Part shown: positions 56,112 through 64,000 of the stretch, one piece after another
Layout of the letters: every line of letters starts with the position of its first letter
Numbering within the stretch: the stretch's first letter is position 1
Origin: Saccharina japonica
Taxonomy: Eukaryota > Sar > Phaeophyceae > Laminariales > Laminariaceae
NCBI GenBank assembly: GCA_008828725.1
Contig: MEHQ01000456.1
Span: 154,756-218,755 of the forward strand
Direction of reading: 5' to 3'
Length of the DNA stretch: 64,000 nucleotides
Program-made: the position numbers and the translations under genes
Notes under the pieces: model-generated
Told to the model about the DNA's origin: nothing
What the model saw: only the letters and a program-made list of their open reading frames with translations
The model's database searches: none

Positions 56112-58569
56112 CGCACAGTGTTGTATCGCCAATGTATGTTAGCCCAAAACGATCGCAGCGAAGCACACGAATCAACTATTTGTGTTTCTCCTTTGTGTTG
56201 CGGTTCCTTGCGTCGGTTCTGCCTCGTTTTAGTATTCCCGTGTCCTTTTTTTGCTTTCCAGGTCATCATGTTCACATAGACTGTTCACAATTTACTTAAT
56301 CACAGGGTTAGATTCCGCCGAGGGTGTCGGGACTCACCTAGCACCGGTTCAATGGTGTCAAGCGCTCTCCTGTGAATTGCGCACATGCATGGTTAAATGG
56401 ATATGGTGGGTTCGTTAACGACGTGACCGCAATTGTTCCCGGGATAAGGCCTTCTGCATGTTACCCCACCCTCATCTATACGCGAAAGAGACTAACCTCG
56501 TGTCTCGAGAAATATTGGGGAGAAGATACCTTGTTCGGCGCTAGACCGAGACATGCACCTTAAGCACATTTGGTGTATTTGAAGAAGAGATAAATCTGCA
56601 CTGTGTCACATCTGGTTCTCAGTAAGCGAGCCCGTCGCTATCTTGCAATCACCAGCACGAGGCGAATCACACGGCCGACCATAGATCAAGATGGCACGTA
56701 TTATACTCCTGTTCGTTCTGATGGCAGGGCAGGGTTGCGCGGTAACGCATGACAAAACACGACACATTGCACCACGTTTGTACGAAAGGTCACCATGAAT
56801 AACCAACCGATGGGGAGTAACATATAGACCAATTTGCGAAAGGCAGTTGGTTTCCAACATTTTAGGATTATTTTATAGCTCTGTTTTAGTTGCCCCCCGC
56901 CCCCCCCCTCCCCCATGACTTTGCTGGGAGGATGAATAGACGGCTTGTAGCCTTGATACCCGCTGAAACCAACACCATACTCGTAGCATGCCGCAACGAT
57001 GTTTGTCAACGTCACAAGTACTTTGCCGGTCGCGCCTTCAATTTTGGCAAGTCAGGCAACTTAATTTTTAAGCCTGTGTGATATTCCGTCTTTAAAATAT
57101 TTTGAATGTAGGCGAGTTTCGAACGCCAAGAAAACGTCAAATTAGTGGAACTCTACACGAAATAAGCTTACAGGTTTTGGACCGTAAACGTCTCTAGGTT
57201 GCGCAGCCTAAACCTATTGATAAAAAAAAACATTTGGGCTTTCGATTTCGGGTTCGTTAACCGAGAATCCGACTCGAACGAGTCGTCCATTGTGCTCCAA
57301 AAACGCAAATGGCGTTCGATTCACGACTTATTATAAGGACGCAAAGGCGAAACATAGCGAAAAACAACAAACTATCTTGCGCGCCGGAAGAGGGGCGAGT
57401 CCTGAGGATACGGCGTTGATATATTTTAGTGGTAGCACGATCAACCCTCCTAGCACCTCCTATGGACATGTCCAGCTGATGGTCCAAGACAAGGTCGATA
57501 CAAGAAGCACCAGGCTGAAGTCGTGATGTACGAATAGTGGATACCAGGGCATAAATTAGACGCACGGCCCGTCGTGAAAACACCACGAGCCGCAGGCGAG
57601 GTGTGGCCGCCCGCAGAGGCCATAGAGGGCCCAAGGAAGGCCGCCACAGGTTGGTTTTGTATACCATTTATGCGCGAACATGTTCAAAACGTGCGTATAG
57701 CCCGCTCGGTGTAGCTGTTTGAGGCCTGCTTCGTCCTCAGGCAGAGGAAATCAGCCCCAGACCGATCATTGCAGCCGAAATCAACATTAAAAAAAGCCCT
57801 ATATTTTGTCGCCTTCAGCAAATAACACACCAAAAATAAAAACCCACTGCCCGGTCGCCTGTGGCGAAAAAGGTCCCGCACAATTCTTGCTGCTTTACAT
57901 TTTTTGCTGCCTGCAGCCAAACATTGCGTCACAGAAAAAGCGTTGTGCTGCAAGCTGCATCACGCCCTCGGCACACGCTGAAAACACGACGGGGTCTACA
58001 GCCAAAAGGCGTGCCAGCCCAGCATTTCACCCGTGGTCTTGGACAAAGGGCGAACATGAACGAAAATAGCAGTCGTGACAGTCGCGGACGGAACATGGGC
58101 GCTCAATATAGTCCGGATTATGAAAGAGACAGAGGAAAATAAACTAACAGGGCGCCTGGGGCGCGATAAATGCAGCGGTGTCTCCACATACACAGTTCAA
58201 GTTCGAACTGATGACACCTGTTTTGCTTTTTGCCATTTTTTTCGCACGTTTGTCATACCGTTTATAAAGGTATATCCTTCAGTCTTTTTTATATCAACCC
58301 GAGTCAACAAGTAGCCCTGATTCCCTTCCTGAAGTGTCGAAGTCACAAGTGACTACCTCGGCGGATCACTCTTCGACGCGGCTACCCTTCAATGTTCCAG
58401 CCAAACGTTTTAAGCAGTAGCATTCAAAACCCTTAAAACACGTGTGGCGTTTTCTTTCGATCACTCGTTAGTATACCAGCTGCAGCCATGGTGTGTAATC
58501 CCTCTTAGCAAATGGCGGTGTTGCCATTATGTGTACGCAAGACCACCCTACCCCACTACGAGGCGCGAA
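56112..58569. other. Gap between the convergent genes
   Basis: No convincing coding frame. A YqaJ nuclease segment was specifically sought here on the minus strand and not seen. Short frames lack protein-like features. Confidence 0.45.
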
Positions 58570-61500
58570 TCAACGCGTTTTGGTCTTGTTGACGTCAATG
58601 CACAAGCTAGACATCTCGCTCGGCAAAGGGTCTCCTTCGGCTGTCTTGCGCGTGACCTGTTTTCTCCCCTTGTCAAGGAAAGAGGCAAACTTTGCCTGTT
58701 GCGCTTGGGTAAAAGTTGCGCCCTCAGCAAACTTGCTTTGCCTCTCCGTCCACTTCCCTACGCCGGGATGCGGGTTGTACTCATCAGCCCGATTCATGGC
58801 GACGACTCCCCTCGTTTCGACAAAATCTTCCGCACACCCCTCGAAGGGGTGTTTTTTCGGGTCTCTCAACGTTCTCATGCTCTGCGCTATCTTACCCAAC
58901 GGCAAGCGGTGCAAAACGTTGAGATTCTTGTCACGCCCTGCCCCACAGTGATCAAGAATCCATTTGCACGCAACGCGCGTAGGCGACAATGGATTCCACT
59001 GACTTAGCTCTACCTCAGTCAGTTGGAGTAGGCGCGTAAGTTGCAATAGCTGGCACACATGATGACACCCCGCCCCTGCCCCCGAGTGGCATCCGCAAGA
59101 AGCGTGGACTACCTGCGTCGCCACGTAGCGAGCGGTATCCACTGCCTGACCTCCCTCTGACCCGCCGGTGTTATCCACCTCGAGCACCCTCTCCACTTCC
59201 AACGCAGCGCTGACCTCGTACTCTAAGGGTCTCATAGACCCCCTCGCCCTGTTTTTGTCCGCCGTGACCGAAAACATCAAAGAAGTAAAAAGGAACGAAG
59301 GACAGTTAGCATGCAGCGCGGGGCAGTTGTCGCCTGGAACTATGGACCAAATGTTATAAAAAATAGGTAAGTATAAAGCTATTCGTTTGCACCGTGGGTT
59401 CCTATTACTGTTGTACCTCCTTATATCCTTATCCAACGTGCAAAACTCGAGGTGGTTGGTGGGCCAGGTGGAAAGCACCAGTAATCCGATGGCCTGCTAT
59501 TGTTGTACTGTGTTTTGTTTACACCACCGTTGTTTGTCGTCCGTAATCAGACAGTCCTTGAACTTGAGATGCACAAAATGCAATAATTTATCTTACACCA
59601 GCACTTAGGCACGATCGTCGATGTATGAAACACGTGTTTGGGATACATCTTGATACGTAGTCTTTGCGGTTTGAGCAGCAGGAAGGTTTTAAAGATGGAT
59701 GTTGTGGCGTTATACTTCAAGATCACCGAGATAGCGTAATATAGTTGGCACGCTGTGTCTGGGGTGTGCCGGTGACTCGACCGTGGTTGTGCGTTGTGTT
59801 GTTCCCAATGTAACGCGACGTACGATCTGATTCGTCGAACATTTAAGAGGACCAGGCCCTTGTGTATTTATTCTGAGACGGCGGGCACACACGCCGCTTG
59901 ATGAGCGTGTCCCCGTAATATCTAATTGTCGGCACCGCGAGTGTATTTTCTAACACAGCATAGTTGCCGTAACCGGCGACACCCCGCGACAAAGGCGTCA
60001 ACGACCCAATACACGCCTGTCTTTGCTTTGCCCAACCCCCCACACTGTCAAGTTCTAAGTTTGGACCAAACATTCGCATGCGAGCTGACGATACGCACTT
60101 GCGAATGTACCGAGCCCTAAACATAACTATTTAGTAGGCACACACCACGATGACCTGGAAAGCGTCGTGATGATGTTAACCGCGGATGTCCTCGGAAGCG
60201 TCGTGATGATATTAACCGCGGAATTCTTAGTCGAACCTCAAGAACCATATTTGTCTTTCATGACGCCAGAACTGAACACCGTGCGAGATAAGTTGAAACA
60301 CCATGTTGTTTAGGTCAGAGTTGCAGCAGCAGAAAAGTGTAACGCGAGGGTGTGTAGGCCCGGAGCTAAAATAGCATAGTGTAAAATCGAAGCCGGTAGG
60401 AGAATGTGTAAATGATATGCACGATAACACGAAACGAAAAGGAAGCATTATACAACTTGCCGATAGAATATGGACTGCACTGCGTGGGAGCTGTGCTCAG
60501 GGGTAGAGTGAAGACTCGCCTTAGTACTAGTTGTATGGATGATGAGCCTCGGGGGCTACTGTAGTTCGACCCTCGCTGAGCCTTAACCGCGTTTTCAGCG
60601 TACGAACGTTCGCCCGACAAGAAAAACAAGAGGAGACACTGAAGAGAGCGCGGTCGCTTTACGGCCTAAGATAATTAAACCGGGAAAAAGCAAACTCACT
60701 CAAACTGCAACCACATGAGTCCACCGTCGACGCCGCACGGCCTTCCACTCAGCTGGCGTAGAGCCCCAAAATCCAGCACGCGTTGCAATCCCCGGTAGAG
60801 TACGCGACCTGTAGACCCTTTGAGCGACCCCTTATCTTTAAGCCACCCGATGATAATGTTGTCGCTAATCTCTGGTAGGGTTGGCCGAAGCGCCTCCCAC
60901 TCGAGCCACTCTGAACCCGGCGGCGGAAACGCGCCTGGTTGCGGGGGCTGGGGAGTAGACCTCACGGGGTGGCGGAAGGCAATACAGCTACCCTCTAAGC
61001 CAGCTTCCCGCACCACTTCACAGCAAGCCTTGGCAAGGGCGACCAGCTGCGCCTTGCGAAAACCGCTCATGCCCGACATCTCCAAGCATCTAAACGCCTG
61101 CGTTGAGAAGTGCGCGCAAAAAGTGGAATGATATTCCGCCGCCGTGGTGTATGATATGAGCCTCTCGCGATATTAATACATTCACGAGTCACACAGCAAC
61201 GTGAGACGAATGCACGGTCGTACAACTACAGTAAAGAGCCGACATAACGCTCTCGGCTCGTCGAACACGCTCGGTTTTTGGGTGCCGTCGCCGCTCGCTT
61301 GGCGCGCATAGGCGACACGTGCTGGGTGATGCTGGGGGTCACTCGATTTCAACTTTTCAATTGTACGAGCGAGTACGATCGGGGCGGGTCGAACCGTCAC
61401 CTGCTATATTAATACTACTGCTGCATACGTGGTACATATTATACTAACTGACACAACATACGTATATATATGTGTGTGTCACCTCGTCTTTTGGTTTCTA

Positions 61501-63185
61501 CATGTCGCACGGAAAAAAGAGTGTTTTCCTGACACGCGCCTGCACGAGAAGCTACACCTGCCTCTGCAAGACTTAAAAAATGAAGTCACGTGCAGACGAG
61601 TCAAGAGGGGTCCATTTATGAACCTCAAAACAACAAATGCATAAGAGACGGCCTTGCACGCACAAAATGATGAACGCACGTACACGTAAAGGTAAAGTTT
61701 TTTTAAGGACAGGATGGTGAGATGCGCATTGCTGTGAGAACCACACTCAACAAGCTCGGTTCGTCAACATATCACCTCAAGCATTCGAAGATTTCTTATT
61801 AACATATTACCTCATGCATTGGAGGATCTATTTAAGAACAACGCGAGCCTTTCGCCTGCACTATTAACAGGCCGATCGAATGCTGTACCTTACTCAAAAT
61901 AGGACACGAAAACATTTTTTTTTGTTTCTCGGAGTAATTACAGTAGCAAACAATCCCATTGCGGTTCATCTCGCGAAAACATTAAGACTTTCACGATTGT
62001 TGCACTGCGCAGAACCGTATAATTAATTTAGCCAGGGGGGGAGAACAAAATCTAAATAATGAATTGTGTTTGTATCGCAATCGAATGAGTATCATTCGCG
62101 TTGCTAGTCTCCAGTCTTGAAAAAACACTGCAAGTACTCGTATCTGTCCGGCGTTTTTCCTGCGGGCTCAGGGGTAGTTCCTCGTTGTGTTCAATGTTGC
62201 ACAGATGCTCCGAGTACCTTGGAGTAAAGTAAGGAGTATATTAGAGATAAAGTATCTCAGGTGCTTCGTGTACTCGGAGTATTTCGGGGTTCGATACTCC
62301 GGGATACTGCTCGTACTCGGAGTATTTCGGGTATGAACACTCTCGATATGTCGTGTCCTTGGAGTATGTCGGGTATTTGGGGCTTCAGTACTGCTCATAC
62401 TCCAAGTACTCCGAGTATTCAGGCCACCAGTACTCTAACTCGGAGTACGAAATGTACTCGAACTCGGAGTATACTCGGAGTGAGAAGTACGTTAGGAGCA
62501 TATTTGCATTAACAAGACTCGGCCGTCATTGCTCCCAGGTTCTGGGGGCATGTGACTGGCGTTTATAGCATTTCAAAATTCACAGATGCTCCCATTACGA
62601 GTATAATTAGAGTTTTCTCGAGAAAAAATACTTCAGGTACTTTGTGTACTCGCAGTATATCGGTGTCCAATCCTCTCGATACTCGGAGACCCCACGACAA
62701 CGTTATATGCACGAGATCAATTGGAACTACTGTACACGTCAACAGCAGTGTTTTGAACATCAAACCGAAAATCTCTTTTTGTTTTCGATTGTTCGTTGTT
62801 CTGGTTTTCCGAACGATACCCGACAAATCGCAGGCGTTGTTTCCGAAAAAGGTAAACGGATAAAGCTACAGCAGTAGATTGCACATTGCATATTTTATTT
62901 TATCACCCTGGCTTCTGCTGCCAAAACACGTTCATATCACGTTGTCTATGCACGGTAAATGCATGCAGTATGCACACGGCAGCACGTCGGCCACATCAAA
63001 ATATAAATCAAGCCTAAATAAAATAACCGACAGACATTGGCGGTGACATCATTTACGGTGACAGATATATACACCCACCGACCAGCTGCATATACATGAC
63101 TATAATGAAATCATATGCCACTCTACGTTTTACTAACCGACAGAAATTCGCGTAGTGCCTCCACCGTCCAGCTTGAGAAGTCCAT
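58570..63185 (-). CDS. SAP and SWIM-finger protein, multi-exon, ISL2EU-associated candidate
   Basis: Four exons on the minus strand. Exon 1, 63185-63138: MDFSSWTVEALREFLS, ending before GTTAGT. Exon 2, 61097-60700: after CTCAACGCAG, AFRCLEMSGMSGFRKAQLVA, so the junction completes a SAP motif (LREFL...SGFRKAQLVALA); it ends GA|GTGAGT. Exon 3 begins 60116 after TTATGTTTAG with G, completing a Glu codon, then ARYIRKCVSSARMRMFGPNL; its end is not resolved. Exon 4, from about 59333 to a stop at 58570, contains SMRPLEYEVSAAL and a SWIM finger ASCGCHSGAGAGCHHVCQLL (CxCx7CxH, about 59060-59105). SAP binds DNA; SWIM is a zinc-binding fold. SAP plus SWIM upstream of a YqaJ nuclease is typical of the second ISL2EU protein; the nuclease part was not found. 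Phases of exons 1-3 agree; the join to exon 4 is inferred. Confidence 0.65.
62205..62690. repeat. Degenerate TACTCSGAGTA palindrome array
   Basis: More than ten occurrences of ACTCGGAGTA/TACTCCGAGTA and close variants, most followed by TTTCGGGT or TGTCGGGT. It lies in intron 1 of the SAP/SWIM gene. Repeated YSEY/EYTR residues in both strands' frames derive from it. Confidence 0.8.
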
Positions 63186-63837
63186 ATCAGCCCCAGGGAG
63201 TTTCCAATTCCCGCTTCGGTCGTAGTTGTTGCCCTCAGCGCCTCCGAGGGGGGCCGCGCGTTTTCTACCCTGCCCAATCCTTCCAACTCTTCCACCGCGG
63301 CCCGACGAACTGCTCGCTCTCCCCTCACCCCCTCCCCTCCCTCCCCTCCCCCCGCCACCTGACGAAGACGGAACCCTTAACCCTCCACCCGGCGCAGAGA
63401 GTCGAGGCGGCAACCCCTCCGTGCTGACGGCGACGGAATCCCTCCAGGGCTCGCGCGTTGTAGGGCATATGGCCTGACCTGCGATCTGTCCCGCCAACTC
63501 ACGTGAAGCGAGGGTTCCTGCCCGAGCAAAGCAAGAGGGAAAACATAGGGGGTGAGGTTGAGGTCAACGCCTGCACAAATACTGCTCGCACGAGCGTCTC
63601 CCTCACTCGTTATTGTGGAATAGCTAGCGTTCGTTCTGACACCTCACATCGTGTAGTGGCCATCGTGCAACAAGCCCGCCAGGTACCATATTAAACCGTT
63701 ATTACGAACAACAGGCTTGCAGAACGACCTCCAGAAATACATGACATGACATAAAAATACGTGGTTCACCGTAGTGCGGGTTGTGCGGCGTATAGACCAC
63801 TGCTGTGCCTAACAATCCGCCGTGCGTGTGAGCATAC
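63186..63837. other. Upstream of the SAP/SWIM gene
   Basis: A GC-rich frame on the minus strand stays open from about 63563 to exon 1 without an ATG before 63185. It may be 5' UTR or additional coding sequence joined to an upstream exon. No promoter element was identified. Confidence 0.4.
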
Positions 63838-64000
63838 AGCAGTACAGGACACCTACTATTAATAATAAGAAACAGTATTAAATAGTAAGAAATTCAGGCT
63901 GAAAATTAGATGTAAATAAGGAAGTTTGGAGTAGTCACCTTGAAATTAGTGCAGAAAGCACTCTCTCTCAGACAAGAAATACAGCCTGGACAATATTTCC
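63838..64000 (+). mobile_element. Hairpin MITE, copy 2, cut by window end
   Basis: GTACAGGACACCTACTATTA at about 63843 matches the copy at 45267. Then TTGAAATTAGTGCAGAAAGC, ACTCTCTCTCA and AGCCTGGACAATATTTCC follow the same internal order. Confidence 0.8.

Noticed and set aside
56112-58569. YqaJ nuclease exon
   Set aside because: Looked for SPDG- and E-x-K-like coding on the minus strand and found none.
62168-62512. Tyr/Ser/Glu repeat protein in the intron
   Set aside because: Generated by the TACTCSGAGTA repeats on both strands.

Overview
This is nuclear DNA from a eukaryote. There are no operons or tightly packed ORFs. The sequence carries introns, tRNA-derived SINEs, LTR elements, cut-and-paste transposon remnants, microsatellites and long satellite arrays. 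A copia-type RT, a THAP/DDE transposase, heavy repeat nesting and dense CAG/GGC triplets fit an alga or protist such as a stramenopile, but nothing visible fixes the species. No rRNA, complete tRNA or CRISPR array was found. Almost every long ORF in the repeat regions is an artefact of low-complexity or repeat DNA.

Layout. 0-8 kb: two related copia-type LTR ends in opposite orientation. One is attached to a truncated pol on the minus strand (IN tail, Pro-rich linker, RT, RNase H) with one in-frame stop. Two SINE copies flank this part. 8-21 kb: a mosaic of at least five repeat families (called B, C, D, E and F here), with a 2.1-kb palindrome, a 1.1-kb palindrome and nested TIR elements whose insertion sites can be read from uninterrupted copies. 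21-24.5 kb: a Mutator-like MITE with a 10-bp target duplication, a TTAA-bounded candidate, and SINE pieces. 25.5-28 kb: three diverged tandem arrays. 29-33 kb: an array built on GTATC/GATAC hairpins with G-runs, containing a 67-N gap. 33.5-41.4 kb: foldback elements and a 2.76-kb-spaced direct repeat pair. 41.8-51.4 kb: two more full family B copies, D tails, SINEs, and the only convincing host-gene piece, a first exon resembling the leukotriene B4 12-hydroxydehydrogenase/prostaglandin reductase family (44.13 kb).

53-63.5 kb is the most gene-like part. A two-exon transposase (degenerate THAP finger, helix-turn-helix, DDE_Tnp_4-type core with all three acidic residues) runs on the plus strand. 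It converges on a multi-exon minus-strand gene whose exons build a SAP domain and, further on, a SWIM finger (CxCx7CxH). This pairing matches what I recall of ISL2EU-type DNA transposons, which encode a transposase plus a YqaJ-type protein. I could not find the YqaJ nuclease part or the element's termini.

Recurring themes are retroposon-like families of different body that share one 3' end (TTTAATGTGAAG followed by a microsatellite), and repeated inverted duplication of repeat units.
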